Assembly: GCA_935421135.1 (NCBI GenBank)
Contig: OW285191.1
Location: forward strand, 11,349,700-11,413,699
Source: Bugulina stolonifera
Lineage: Eukaryota > Bryozoa > Gymnolaemata > Cheilostomatida > Bugulidae
Reading direction: 5' to 3'
Length of the DNA stretch: 64,000 bases
In this document: one piece after another, positions 49,183-61,963 of the stretch
Layout: every line of letters begins with the position of its first letter
How positions within the stretch are numbered: the first letter of the stretch is position 1
Notes under the pieces: generated by a model
Told to the model about the DNA's origin: nothing
What the model saw: the letters and a program-made list of their open reading frames with translations, nothing else
The model's database searches: none
Made by a program: the position numbers and the translations under genes

Positions 49183-52100
49183 ATGGCTGCTACTCGAGAA
49201 CGAAGAGCTAACGCTGGCAGTAAGATGGCCAAGTTGATTGAAGATGAAGAAGAGGATGAATTTTATACAACAACCTATGGAGGTTTTGCTGAGGTCAAAT
49301 ATCCCTGACTCTTTTATTTTCTCCTAGCTACAATACAATAATTATTATAACCGTATTCTTATGCTATTGGGATTAGAAAAAATTCAAAAATAGGCACAGG
49401 TAGGCCTACATTAAAACCTGAAGTTTGGGTTGAAATTGGCATTGCATGAAGCCAGCATTGTTTCGGCTGAATAGTCATAGTGGTATTTTTGTTGATGTTG
49501 AAATTGTTAATACTTAGGCTGAGTTCTACATTGTGTCAGTGAAATTGCAATAATTAAGATAATAATGTAAAATTTCCATCTTCGGTGCTAATGCGAGTAC
49601 CATTTTTGGTGTTCCAAACTTTTGTTTTGCAGGTCTTTTAGATGTGCAGCATCTTCCTCAATCTTACCAGAGTCATAATTTTGCCAACATCAAAACTTTA
49701 TGATTGTGATACTCAGCTATGGCTTTGTACATCGTGTAACTTTAACTTCTATGTATTAAAGTCTGTACTTAGCACAAAACTGATTGCTATTTATATTACA
49801 CAGGCTGATGATGATAAAGAATTTGTAGCCAAATCAGATGATGACGATGATATTGTCGACTCAGATTTCAGCATTGATGAGAATGACGAAGTGAAAAGTG
49901 GAAGTGAAGATGATCAACCAAAGAGAAAGAAGCGAGGCATTCATACAAAAGCTTATAAAGTTAGTGACTTTATTTCCCAATATGCCTACTACTAGACCAT
50001 AACAGGTCATACTGTGTTAATATTGTGCACTATGTTTATTATATGTGTTAGTTTCTATACCTATTTAAGGTCGGCCCCCATGTAGTGTTTCTATACTTTA
50101 TTATGATATTACACGGTATCGTAGATAGCATCGTTATAACTATCCAACTCTATTTTAAATAATCCATGGCTGCATGATACGGCGATACACCTCAGCTCTT
50201 CATCTCAAGTATTCTCAGGATCTGAAGCTGTAGGTTATTGTAGTTCTCTATTAGAGAAGAGGAAGAACATTACAGAGGCCTTTAGTACCACCATCGATAA
50301 CTTTCACAGAGTGCGAACCATGAACGTATTAGGTTCAGAGATAAATGTGACAGTGCTATGGTAATTGATTGAGATGTGCTTTAGATAAAGAAACTATAAT
50401 TTACAGGAACCAATCAGGCCGAAGGATGGGCAGGTAGCCAAGAAGTCTGATGTTCCAAAACCAAGAAAGAAGAAAGTCAAGTTGGACCCTTCATCTAGTA
50501 TACAAATTTACTCTAGTGGTGAGTAAAGCAGTAACTAAGGCTTCACTGTGTAGACCTGCTAGTACCGTGCATATTGTAAGGAAAAGAATAGCATGGAAAT
50601 GTGAGGCATAAGGGTTTGACTGTGCTTTTATGACGCAGTGACTAACTACGATCTTGGCAGCTATTTCATCTAACACATGTAACAATTATGTACAAGTAAT
50701 ACATGTATGTATGTAACTCCTACGTTTCGATGCCATAAAGAGGCTACATGTAGTTGATTGATTTAGCTGAGATTTTAACCATTTTAACCATGTGTTGAAA
50801 GTGATTAATTAAAATTACTGTAGGTTGCTGCTCATATTTAACGATGTTGTTATACCCATTGAATAATGTGTTTACTCCTTTGACTTGTGTTGATGGGTTT
50901 GTCGTAGGCTACCGTTCTAAACGATCCTCAACCATGCAGAAATCTCAGGAGTTTGTGTCAAGGGAGAAAGACAGGATAGCCAAGGAGAAGGACAAGATGC
51001 TGAAAGATATTGCAGCCAGGAAGAACGTAACAGCTGTGAGGAGGCTGACACAGGAAGAACTTTTAGCTGAAGCTAAAATTACAGAACAACAGAATATTAA
51101 ATCATTAGGTAGCCAAAGCTAACTGTTGCTATTCATGAACGTCATTCACTGGGTTTATCTTGCACTGTAGTGCCTGGAGTTGCAATCCACTTTTTCAAAA
51201 TAAGGTTGTACATAGCTGGTGTTGCACAATTTCCCATTTTGTTGGGGAAAAGTACTGCTACTAGTAAGTTTTAAGAGTTGCGCTCTCTTTATCAGGGAGT
51301 AGATAACTCTGATATAATGAACACCTTTCCCAAATTAACTTTCATTTCAATGTTGCTCATAATATTATAGTTATTGAGTACTGTATGTACATTTGTCTAT
51401 ATTTCAGAGAATTATCAAAAGTTAGAGCTGGAGAGAAAGAAAGTAAAAACTCAAAAGACCACATCGTCAGTACCAATGATTCGGTATCACTCTGTGACTA
51501 TGCCTATGGTAGCCGATGACAAGGATGAGCATCATTCAATGTAAGTTATTGTGAGAGTATTAAATCTCTAACTGAGAGTCCTAAGTCTATAGCTGAAGGC
51601 TCTAAGGCTGTAGCTGACTAAGGTTGTACATTTAGCTGATCTGTTCTGTACAGTCATCATCTACAATATGGTTTTCAAAAGTTTGGTTTATGCATTGGCT
51701 CTCATACTCTTCACTATCCCCATACTGATAGAGTCCTAGTTATAGCTGCACAATTCTCCCAAAAATTTCATATAATACTGGTCGCCATTGATCTAAGCCA
51801 AAATATCTTCTTATATAGTTCTAGTCAACTTGATAAAATTCATAATCTCAAAAATATGGCTGAAGCCACACAATATTTACTTTTTACTTGCCCTGTTTTT
51901 GCTTACTGTTCACTTATTTGGTACGCAACTTGCAGGGAGATGACTGGTGTAGAATCCGAGATTAAATTATCAGCACCATCACAGGACAAGTGCTCCCGCA
52001 CCTTCCTAATATTTAGTGATGACAAAACTGCAAAAAATTATTTCAATATACCCAAAAGGCGAGCTCGGCCTCGTATGATTTGTCCAATCACAAGACAGAA

Positions 52101-52266
52101 AGCTCGATACTTTGACCCAATTACACAAACACCGTTTGCATCAGCCAGGGCGTTCCGTTGCCTACGTGAAGCTCTGCGACAACAGCTGGCAAGCAAATCA
52201 GAAAGTGGTACAGTTGTCCTTGAGCAGAAGTCCACTCGATCTCCGGGCTCGACTCAAGTCAAATGA
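49183..52266 (+). CDS. VPS72: VPS72/YL1, histone H2A.Z chaperone subunit of SRCAP/TIP60 complexes
   Basis: 347 aa (human 364). Exons: 49183-49293, 49804-49959, 50407-50518, 50908-51108, 51408-51540, 51936-52266, all in phase. The N-terminal YL1 domain carries the H2A.Z-H2B binding segment EDEFYTTTYGGFAE and an acidic stretch with DSDFSIDENDE (~60-70), then KRGIHTKAYK, basic linker, LTQEELLAEAKITEQQN (~165-180), RYHSVTMP, and the C-terminal YL1_C domain CSRTFLIFSDD...ICPITRQKARYFDPIT (~255-310). These match the family end to end. It acts in the nucleus in deposition of H2A.Z. The exon 1 donor is GAG/GTCAAA, off consensus; a fallback in-frame reading ends at TGA within 5 codons. Start chosen at the first ATG with family-like downstream sequence. 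Confidence 0.96.
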
Positions 52267-53859
52267 CCACAGGCTGTTTTGTGATATTGTTTAACACTAG
52301 ATCCCAATCTACTGTACTGAATCTAAATGTGTTTTCTTGTTATTTGGTGTAATCTACGAACAATGTATATAATATTCAGTTTTAATGTAGGTAAATTGTA
52401 GGCTGTTGACTGTACATACATGTAAGTTATATGTTTATATATTATAATATTATAGTTGGTTTATTCTGTATTATAATTATGTACTATACACAATATAATA
52501 TCTAATGACAACACCTGGTTAGAATTTAGTTCAAGAAATGATGAAGAATGAAGTTTATTGCAGCTAAAGCTCACAGATCAGTCATTCTAATGGAAAGATT
52601 TTATTCTTTTCTGCATAACTGGCTTAAACTCGGCAATAATATTATAACTTTGGGTTTGTCACTTCTACCTCCTTAGTGCTATGTACACATCTGCTTTTTC
52701 ATATTTCCCATGCACTTCCATTGCTCTATGATTTCAACTATAAGTGACAACGCTTCATTGGAGTTGTCTAGTCAATCTTTAGGAGGAGACAATTTCCTAA
52801 CAACGCTATGTTGTTTCCACAATCTCCTAATAATAATTCCCTCACAGTAATAAATAATATAGCTATTGGCTTAGTACCATCTTTGCTTGTTTCTGCATAT
52901 TAAGTATAGTATTTACAAGTGGGACTGCATCACATAAACCCCTGTAGATGTACATGTAAGAATAGTTTATCAAAATTGGTCTGTAGATTTACATGTAGAG
53001 CCTGTATTTGCTACATTATTTGATAGCGCCTTCCTGTTCCATTTCATCTAATGATGTTCTCCTATATACATGAATGGACTTCATTGAACAGACGCTTATG
53101 TTTTCACCTTGTAGACTAGTGGGTCTAAACTAAATACAGATTTACGTGTCATCCATATTAGATAGTAAATATTCACAAAGGTATGATCATGTAAGTTTTC
53201 AATAGTCTTTAGTGTTTAAAGGGGAGGAAATTGAACTCTAAGGTAGAATCTATTTGATCTCTAAAATAATCGATAGAGCAGCGATTATTTTATTCAATAC
53301 TAAGACAGACTTTCTGAGCAAAGTACCTACATGTATGCGTCAGTTAATGACTTGGATTTAATGGTTGTAATTTTTATTTCTTTGGTTCCAATTAAGTGCA
53401 TGTACTTGTCTGTAAAATATGGATGATATTTTAACCAATCACGTGGCTCTAAATCAGTCTTTGCACATCAACTAAGCCATTTTTTCCTAACTTGGTTATC
53501 AAAATTGTATTGAGAGAGTTCTAACACTACCAGGCAACCCAAGTGCAAGTCAAAGTAAGTTTTTGGGGCAGGCAGTATTAACTTGCATTTCTGGGTCATT
53601 TACTTAGTCTATTGTATAAAGAAACTACAGGCATGCAGATTCAATTTTTATTTATATGTCACACAATTGCGTATTTTATGTCAGCTTCAGAACATAACAC
53701 TTTTATCAAACTCTTTGTCTCGCAAATCACACAAATGTAAAAATTTGGTATTGACAGCTGCAGCAATTACAGTTCTAGTGTAGCTCTATCGTTATGAGTT
53801 GACCAAATTAGTACATGGCGATATTCTTAGTTTTTGTGCGTACGTTTAAGCTAAGGCTT
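52267..53859. other. Intergenic region VPS72 / orphan GPCR
   Basis: About 1.6 kb of AT-rich sequence, convergent 3' ends of two genes. I see no additional gene, RNA gene or clear repeat. The plus-strand frame 53583-53783 has no recognisable content. Confidence 0.5.
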
Positions 53860-54816
53860 TCAACTGCGTGGATAGTGAGACGAATTTTCTTCAAGTGGAG
53901 CGACTGCTCGGCTACGTTTCATTCTTAGAGTAAGACATAAATGGCGCCTGTATCCAGGATTGGTACAGGTATATAGAACCACATTGCTTACACTGTACGT
54001 ATTCTCACAAACTATTAGCACAATTTTTAAAGTGTTATGGTCAAACACATGCAGTATAAATTGCATAAATATCGGGATGGAGAATCCTACAAAAACAAGA
54101 AAACTATAAGCTACAAAATATCTAGAAGCTCTTATCAACTCTTTAGTCTCTTTAGACCGACATGAACGCCGATCTTTCATTTTCTTCATTTCTCTTCCAA
54201 TTTTAAATGTTAATATTGAAGTTGTAATTATTACAACTGTCGATACTCCTAGATCAACTCCATCGGCCCAGACGTCTTTCACAAAAATACCCAGTATTTC
54301 GTCGACACAAATCGAACTATGAACAAGATAAACTTCAATGCTACAATAAACTAGTTGAACAGAGTATAAAATAGTGATACACTTCCCAGAGTTGTTTGGT
54401 ATCCAATTCATTTCGTATTTGAACGGAACGCAAACAGCGTAGTAACGCTCCACCATAGCCAGAAGTACTATCCAGTGTCTTGAGTAGCAAGCAAAAGTCA
54501 ATATGAATCTTATAGCCCCAGCAGCTAGCATACTTTGTCCATAGTACAAGTATTGATGGAACTTGCAGCTCAGCATAAAAGTGTACGTTATGCTAAGTAG
54601 TACATCTCCCACGCTTATGTTGATGAGAATCCAGAAATAGTGCAATTTCCTCACTGCGGGCATTTTAGCGAGCATTATGATGTGGAAAATATTAACACAT
54701 ATGCTCAAAATGTTACAAGTGGTTCCAATGCTTTCGAGATATATGTTGTTACATAAATCCGACACGTCATCACATAGCTGCATGCTTAGAGAGTGGTTAC
54801 CAGTTAAATTTTTCAT
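53860..54816 (-). CDS. Single-exon orphan rhodopsin-class GPCR
   Basis: 318 aa, seven hydrophobic segments at roughly 28-50, 58-84, 98-122, 143-165, 186-205, 229-255 and 264-284. N-glycosylation sites at N3 and N7. TM2 keeps the sodium-site Asp (D71 in ISVGDVLL); TM3 ends in ERY (123-125) then YAVCVPF; the segment C84 to C170 may form the usual disulfide. The NPxxY position reads NVVLY (278-282), followed by NPGYRR at the start of helix 8; CWxP in TM6 is absent (FSIP). An intronless, divergent receptor of this kind fits lineage-specific orphan expansions in marine invertebrates. Ligand unknown; it is not close to the GPCR at 17481-21622. Confidence 0.85.
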   Translation of the reverse strand: MKNLTGNHSLSMQLCDDVSDLCNNIYLESIGTTCNILSICVNIFHIIMLAKMPAVRKLHYFWILINISVGDVLLSITYTFMLSCKFHQYLYYGQSMLAAGAIRFILTFACYSRHWIVLLAMVERYYAVCVPFKYEMNWIPNNSGKCITILYSVQLVYCSIEVYLVHSSICVDEILGIFVKDVWADGVDLGVSTVVIITTSILTFKIGREMKKMKDRRSCRSKETKELIRASRYFVAYSFLVFVGFSIPIFMQFILHVFDHNTLKIVLIVCENTYSVSNVVLYTCTNPGYRRHLCLTLRMKRSRAVAPLEENSSHYPRS

Positions 54817-55554
54817 TATTCAACTTGAACTTTGAGCAGTTACAGCCCGAAATAGTATGTGTATGTTCTGCGCTGCTTTAGCAATGAGCAACAAATAAAA
54901 ATCTAGCAAACTTGTATACGTGCAGGTCATTTCATATTCTAGTGGCAGCCGATATTAACAGGAAATACTGTCATTTCAGGGATGGAAGGGATGATCTTAT
55001 TAGTTCATTTATATGTAAGACAGTGGAAATTGAATTTGAATTACTACCATTACCATAATAGAACTGCCATATTTATCTAGTGCATCTTAGGAAATCTGGT
55101 AGATGATTTATACTACTCACCTGCAATCTGTTTTCTAACCTATGCGTTAAACAAGTAGATTGTCAGGAAATGGGTGCAAATCCTATTTTGCTAAGCTAGT
55201 CATATAGACAGGCTATGATCAACTGTCTCGCTGTGTGATCCTAGTGATCATCCCATACCATGGAAGCAATAAAAGAGAAATAATATGATAGACTTGATGT
55301 AGATTTCAAATTTGAAATTTGTCAATAAGTTCAGTGGTGCAGTGATACAATAAAGAAAACCATGACAATTTACATACATGTAAATGCATATATACATGTA
55401 GCTGATTTTGCTTTGAAGACACCAATATCATTAATGAGGTAGTGCACATGGATCTAATTATGATGCACTTTGAGGGAGTTCCCCTCCCGCTATTGTTTGC
55501 AGGGCAGAAATTCTGGGGGAATCCATAGCTTGGCTCAAGTGGTCTAGTTTCATA
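54817..55554. other. Region upstream of the orphan GPCR
   Basis: No gene seen. Should include the promoter of the minus-strand GPCR. Ends at a MITE. Confidence 0.4.
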
Positions 55555-55824
55555 GGGTGTCTTCGCGACCTAGATTTCAGACCCAGGCCAATTTGCGAAA
55601 ATATTTTTCAGCACACATCCATTACAGGGTCGTAAACACACCTGCCTGGGCCAAAAGCAAAATCCTCATTCTCGCGCGAAGAAGTCAGTTGTGCCGAAGA
55701 GCTATGAATGGTCTCGTTCGGCCTAGCAAAATTCCAGGCCGATAGTCCTTGTAGCCTAGGTCGGACGGCCATCTTGGGATTTTTATTTGCGACCCGGGTT
55801 CATCTAAGAGGTCGCGAAGACACC
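55555..55824. mobile_element. MITE with 16-bp perfect terminal inverted repeats
   Basis: GGTGTCTTCGCGACCT at 55556-55571 is the exact reverse complement of 55809-55824. The 270-bp element is GC-rich against an AT-rich background and non-coding. TA flanks both ends (TA before the GGG; TA after CACC), which would fit a TA target duplication as in Tc1/mariner-type MITEs, but the base at the left boundary is ambiguous. Confidence 0.85.
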
Positions 55825-56252
55825 TATAAGTACAACGTATATAGATTAGATGTATGCTTTTGATTCAGTACTTTAGGATTAGGTCAGAAATATGGCGAAA
55901 CCCAGCTTTATTTTTCTGTCTAAGTAATTTGGACATCTGTGCTAAAGATGTACATGTACAATGTATATTGTAAAGCTGACGGTTATCATGATTCACATGT
56001 TGCATAATGGACATGCTGCGTGATATGCATGTATAGGACATGCTGAGGTGAAATTTCTGATATCATCATATAGAAGCTATTAGATATTCAGCCTAGACTA
56101 GCTTTCTGCTTTCTTACTTAGCTATTACACGCTTACACAATTATGATGCGTACATATAAATGCTTGTGAGTATAGCAAGATACAGCAAGATACAATGTAG
56201 CTGCCTGAGCCACATTCTCCAGCTCCAAGATTGTCATCAGCATTTTTTTATC

Positions 56253-56870
56253 ATGGCAGCGAAGTGCAATAGTCCTTCCAGACCTTTTCTTTTGCCATTT
56301 GTTGGCTGTGCATGTGGCCAAGAAGGAGGAAATAGAAGACTGGGATACCATGCCGATTACTATAGATTCAGTATCTGTACATTCTGTGATCACTTCCAAT
56401 GTCTGCAGTGTGGTGAAGACTTTCGTCACTCTAGAAATCTTTACCAACACTTAGAGAGGGAAGATCATATATCTGGCACAGTTTCTGTAACTACAAACCA
56501 TAGAAATCATCCAGACTTTCCATATTCTGGTGTTCCTAGGCATTGTCCATCCATCTATCTCCTTCATTGCGGCAAATGCGACTCTGGGCATCCAGCGAAC
56601 ACGTACAAACTTCATGATTACATTAGCAAATGTTGGAATTGTGAAGCGTATATTTGTCTGATTTGTGGTAAAGTTTTGGACACTCGAAGACGCAAAGATT
56701 TGCACTTGACAGAGCACAAGTCAGCTTTGGATTCACCAGTGACAAGGAAAGACATCAACCAAAACAGAGAGATCGCTGGGAAACATTGTCTAAAATGTAA
56801 CAATGAGGGATCTGGCAAACGGATGAGTAATTCGGATATTGTTTGCAAATACTGTAATATTCTTATTTGA
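56253..56870 (+). CDS. Cys/His-rich protein, unrecognised family, paralogue 1
   Basis: Intronless, 205 aa. Start chosen at the ATG that aligns with the other two copies (56253); an upstream in-frame ATG at 56160 exists. Order of motifs: GCACG near the N-terminus, CTFC, a C2H2-like unit CLQCGEDF...H...H, LHCGKC, KCWNCEAYICLICGK with a following LHLTEH, and a C-terminal pair CLKC and CKYC. The regular CXXC pairs suggest about four to five zinc sites. It is the most diverged copy and stands tail to tail with the other two. I know no family with this arrangement, so function is open; a nucleic-acid or protein-binding zinc protein is only a guess. Confidence 0.8.
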   Translation: MAAKCNSPSRPFLLPFVGCACGQEGGNRRLGYHADYYRFSICTFCDHFQCLQCGEDFRHSRNLYQHLEREDHISGTVSVTTNHRNHPDFPYSGVPRHCPSIYLLHCGKCDSGHPANTYKLHDYISKCWNCEAYICLICGKVLDTRRRKDLHLTEHKSALDSPVTRKDINQNREIAGKHCLKCNNEGSGKRMSNSDIVCKYCNILI

Positions 56871-58696
56871 ACTCCGCCACCTATGGCAGGTTTTATTTAC
56901 TTTCCCAAATAATGTAATAACAGTATTTATATACAGGTGTATTTTTTATAGATTTCAAGCTAGTCTCAAAAATTTGTCAAATATTTTATATTCAAGTGCT
57001 GTCAATGCACATCCTATACTACTATTTTATCTTACTTGACAGAATGCTACGTCGACCTGGCACAGATTTTTACGCAAGTTACCCAGTTTATGAAGAGGAA
57101 AAATAATTTCTTAGCTGACAGAAATCATTTGTAATGTTTAATCCATTTCCTCAGCCAAATGAATTGTACATGTATAGTAACGACTTTCAATAAACTGGTC
57201 TAAACAGTTTTCTCTTGCAACTAAAATTCTGTCACGTGTTAATAGCTGCTGCCTTCTAGATCTTTTGCTCTGTACATTCCTACTACACAATGGCTCAGAT
57301 GCATATATATATTACCACATGTTCCACCACTCCTAAATGTCGAGCAACTCCTCCATGCCAACGTCGCAACAATGAGATGTCATCTCACTGTCACATATCA
57401 TGTCAATATTGTAAAGGTAGCCCTTGAACAACCATAACTCATCAGTGCATTTGACAGCCTCAAATACTGTGTGTAGGTTTTATCTGGAAGTACACCTCCA
57501 CACTGACCACAACACAGAGGGTGTATTGCTACAGAATGTTTAGGACACCCATAGTTGGCGAAGTTCCAAAAATACTGTTTCTGTCACCAGGAAACAGATG
57601 TGTATATTGTATATATATGCAGACATATACATTGTACATGTATGTATATTACAGCAAGCAAACAGTGTAACTTTGAAGAGGTTTCAATTAGTTAATTATG
57701 ATAAGTGTGTGACCTGATACACTGTTGGTATAAATTGTGGTGTGCAACTGTTTTTGTATAATGCATCAATCATTCATTGAGAAGATGACTCTGAATATTT
57801 TTTTGCATAATCCGTTATCAGCATTTACAATTTCTAAGTAATTGTCAACCTACCACAACTATTCATACTTGGAATGTGCAAATATACCATGCTAAAAATA
57901 TAATATATATTGTACTAGATTTTTAAAGGGTTTTTTTCTGATATTTCAATACTAGACCTAGCATCACAATCAGTGGAGAACAAATCTTCCTCTGACAATA
58001 ATGTTAAAAAGTATTGAAAGAGCAAGAATAAAAAAATACTTTCTGTCATAAATATTCCTACCCACACCAACACCCTCAAATATTTACATGTATTATATAC
58101 ACTGTAATTCAAATGCTACTATGAACGATGTTAAAGTTCTTATTATTCAGTCTATAGTATGTTACTATTGGAGATGTCACATCTCCAATGGTGACATACT
58201 TTAGATGGAATAATTAGAGCTGTAAAATATGGTTAATAGTGAGATATAAATTCCTATTTAAATTTTGCTAAAGTTTTTTGACATATCTCAGATATATTTA
58301 AACTAACATTAGCAAAATCCAAACATGAATTTTAATTCTTTTTAAATTCAGTTATGTGCAATTTGAAAAATACAGTTCATTTGTGAAAAAACAGTCTGAG
58401 TGTGTAGAGCAACCACAAAAGAATTCACTGTAGGTTTCTCTGTTTCAACATTTTTATATAGTGTATATTATAATAGAACCATTACACAATATAGTACAAT
58501 TCTATTTTATTTATTTATCTCAGTTTGTTCCTAGCACACTACTAGCCAAAGAAAAGTGTAGCATTGTATTATATTATATTGTCTATTGTCTGCTGAAAGG
58601 TCCACATCTCGATACAATAAAGTATGAATGCACTAAAGGTTATTGAGCTTAGAATAACATAATACTGGCAGGCGGACATGTTTATGAAACACTACA

Positions 58697-59350
58697 TTAA
58701 AAGTTCCAAATTGAGGCACCACAATATTTGCAAATAAAAATATATTCATCATTGTGTAGTCCCACACATTTCTCTGCCGACCCTTCATAGTTGCACTCTG
58801 AGCACCAACGTTGTGCTATCTCAGCATTCAGTGCAATAAGTTCTGGGGTTACAGGCGCTTTCAGATCTGTGTCATGTCCGTTCACAGCCAAAGTACTTAT
58901 GTGCTCTTCTATATCACCTCGAAATTCCTCAGTTTTACCACAGAGCAGACAGATGTAGGTTTGGCAGGTCCAGCACTTGCTTACATACTCACTGAGCTTG
59001 TAGGTGTTGCATGGCTCGTCATCAGCGCACCGACCACAATGTAGGCGGTAGATAGACCCGGAGTGTTTAGGAGGACCAGATGGCTGATAGTCAGGGTGAT
59101 TTATGTGATCAGTAGTTACAAAGACTGTGTCATCTAAATGATTATCTTCGCTGAAGTGGTAATCAATTTCCTCATAAGTAGGAAAGTCCTCACCACACTG
59201 TAGACATTGGAAATGCTTGCAGTGGTTGCAGTAGCTAAACCTATTGTAATCTACGTACTCTTCTAGTCTGGTCAAGCCTCCTGGTTTACCACACACACAG
59301 CCGACGAATGGTAAAAGATCACTTGACTGGAGAGAACAGTCTGATGCCAT
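58697..59350 (-). CDS. Cys/His-rich protein, unrecognised family, paralogue 2
   Basis: Intronless, 217 aa. Cysteine layout: C18/C20 in GCVCGKPGG, C41/C44, C49/C52 with H65/H71 (C2H2-like), C105/C108, C114, C126/C129, C134/C137 with H150 and H159, C183/C186, C195, C207/C210. A conserved segment HPDYQPSGPPKHSGSIYRLH lies between the second and third groups, and KAPVTPELIALNAEIAQRWC before the last. No signal peptide or TM segment, so probably cytosolic or nuclear. It shares long identical stretches with paralogue 3, and the start ATG and upstream sequence are also conserved between them, supporting the start and recent duplication with both coding frames kept intact. Confidence 0.85.
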   Translation of the reverse strand: MASDCSLQSSDLLPFVGCVCGKPGGLTRLEEYVDYNRFSYCNHCKHFQCLQCGEDFPTYEEIDYHFSEDNHLDDTVFVTTDHINHPDYQPSGPPKHSGSIYRLHCGRCADDEPCNTYKLSEYVSKCWTCQTYICLLCGKTEEFRGDIEEHISTLAVNGHDTDLKAPVTPELIALNAEIAQRWCSECNYEGSAEKCVGLHNDEYIFICKYCGASIWNF

Positions 59351-59875
59351 TGCAAAGAACCGAATGATAGCTACTAAACAATAGCATGTAAACCGGTATT
59401 ACTAGAGAGCTTGGGAGTTGTCCAACTGTTTTTTACAAAGTACTGTCCAACCAGTGATGGGAAGATGGTTGATGGTGTCACTGTTACAGCTTCCTACAGT
59501 ATTCAACCTAAAACAAACAAAGTATATTAAGAGGATTAAAGGAGCTTCAAATTAAATGCATAGATATGTTAGAGTTATGTCTCCTTGCAAATATTTAATG
59601 CTACGACATTCTAACATCAGGTAGCAGATGGTATCCAATACATAAAAGTGAAATAGCAATGCATCTGTTGAGAGTCAGCTTTCAAAATCCCACGTACAAT
59701 GTATTTACATCGTTTTTTTAGATATTGAGGTAAGTCATGATGAGGCATCAAAAATTGAATGTCGACCTTGAAATTTTGCCAGAACACTTCTTATCCATGT
59801 ATTTTAGCACAATTTATAATTCATGTCTTAGTCCAAAATGAGATGTGAATAAGCACCAAGAACGCCTGTAAATGG

Positions 59876-60300
59876 CAGACCCTCAATTCTGAGTATGTCG
59901 GTAGTATTTTATACCACGGCTAGGTTTGTCTTATTTTTATAGTGGTGTGTGAGCTTACCAAGTTCTCACCACCACTCTCCAGTCACTGCCTGTCATTAAC
60001 ACAGCGTGAAGCAATGCTACAAGGCCGGAACAGACAGTGCTAGTGCTGCCGTTTTTCACCTGCCCCCCCCCCCCCCCTCCCATGATGTGGCTGCTCTTGT
60101 AACGAAGCGGGCAGAGGTGGATCTTTATCCTACATGCAGATGAAATACACACAGGGGACCTCCATTATTTTAAATCCTGATCCGCAGGGACTGAGCGGTC
60201 AGCCTACACCTCAATAGCTTTTCACCGTTGAGAAATCGAACCCAGGCTGTCTGGACTAGAGGCAAGCATCTTAACCCCTAGACCATACCGACTGTAAGCC
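59876..60300 (-). mobile_element. tRNA-derived SINE, ~420 bp, with empty site in the duplicated block
   Basis: On the minus strand the element starts with a tRNA-like head: A-box TATGGTCTAGGGGTTAAG (~60288-60271) and B-box GGGTTCGATTTC (~60243-60232). A body follows, then a 15-nt G run (60077-60063) and a tail homologous to 47040-47215. The corresponding place in the second duplicated block (~63130-63175) lacks this sequence, so the insertion postdates the duplication. The minus frame 59955-60152 crosses it and is not a gene. Confidence 0.8.
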
Positions 60301-61289
60301 GCGGTGACAGCATCACATGTAGCATCCACATCAGTTGCACTAAATAATTCACTGCGGTAAGCTCTATAGATAATCAGCAGTTTGAAAAGGTCTTTTTTAT
60401 ATGAGCAACAAGAAAGGTGTCTGTGAGAACTGAAATGGACCAAATTTAATACCTCACTTTTTTCAATCTTGGTGACAATTCAGTGTTTACCAGACACTCA
60501 CATACATTTATGAGTAATATCATCATGTTAACCAATGAATCCGGACAGTGAAATATAATGCACAGCAGTTGGACCACACATCTAATATATTACATACATG
60601 TATATTCAGTAACTTGGTCTACCTATGCATTGGTTATGAAATATGCAATAATACAGACTACAGAGTTTTCAAGGTACATACCTGAAGCAAGGAACTGAAC
60701 TTTCGTATATGTAGCTTTATTCACAATAGAACCAGTTCTTGACTGCCGTGACAAGCGGTGAACAGCTGTCAGAAAAATAAAATTAGCAAGCCGCTGGTCA
60801 TTATAGACAGCTTGCTTCAAGCTGTAAGCTTTCCCAAACGGCCTGTAATACAGCTTTTAAGGATGTAGAAATAAATATGTGTTATATTTTACACTACCAG
60901 CAATCTCACTTTATTTTTAGTTAATTTTAATTGTTTGTGCCAAAATATGGCATTAGTTGAGATCAGTGCCTACCTGGCTGTTAGAATATCGAAGAAAATG
61001 TGAACATGCACTGGAAACAAGATAAGCAAATTCATCTGTCTCAAAGACCAGATTCCGATATAGGCCTACATGTACATGTAGGTGTCTTCTGATATTCAAC
61101 ATTATTGTTCCTACTTGTCTTCCCTCTAAACCATTCTCTCTTGCTACTAACTAAAATTCTACCCCAGCTGTTGTCTGCTGGATCTCGGTCAGTAGATTTT
61201 TACTTGCTTACACAATGGTTCACGAACAAGATATATCAGTGGTGGCGAGCATTATATGTCGACCTTGCATTACCACACGTCAGGTCACT

Positions 61290-61550
61290 ACCGTACATTA
61301 CATCACTACCACATGTCACATCACTACTACATGTCACACCACCACCACATGTCACACCACTACCACATGTCACATCACTACTACATGTCACATCACTACT
61401 ACATGTCACATCACTACTACATGTCACATCACTACTACATGTCACACCACCACCAAATGTCACATCACTACCACATGTCATACCACTACTACAACCCTAA
61501 CACTACCACATGTCAAACCGCTACTAAAGTCACATCACAACCAAATGTTA
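61290..61550. repeat. 15-bp-class minisatellite
   Basis: Repeated ACATGTCACATCACT(ACT) units, roughly 15 bp, with CACCACCAC variants. It creates long open frames in several phases on both strands; these are composition artefacts. Confidence 0.9.
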
Positions 61551-61963
61551 CAAGAAAATTATAATTATATTGTGTAGCCCTTGAGCAACCATTGTTCGTA
61601 TAGGCCTACATTGCAGTAGGATATACAATTGAACATGTGCGTGAACATGTATGTTTCACAGCCTCAAATACTGTAGGTTCTACATTGTATTTGGATCTAC
61701 TTTTTGTTCACCCAGACCAACACCAGTTTCAATATTACATCGCCTGTTTTATATATTATACTTACCAAAGAATAGTGTTATACATTATATTGTATTACAT
61801 TTCGTCACGTTATGTTGTATTATATTGACTATACTGTCTTCTTAAAAACCCACGTCACTATAAAATACATGTAAGACTGCACTAAAAACTATTGAGCTTA
61901 AACTAAAATAAGGTGAGTGGTAGGCAGACATGTTTATGAAACATTACTTTAAAAGTTTTCAGC

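Noticed and set aside
56133..56848. Minus-strand frames opposite paralogue 1
   Set aside because: They are shadows of the conserved plus-strand cysteine-rich gene.
60222..60300. Functional tRNA gene on the minus strand
   Set aside because: A- and B-boxes are present but the cloverleaf arms do not pair properly and the sequence continues into a SINE body.
61105..61577. Overlapping open frames of 81-131 codons on both strands
   Set aside because: Produced by the ACATGTCACATCACT minisatellite; repetitive peptides in every phase.
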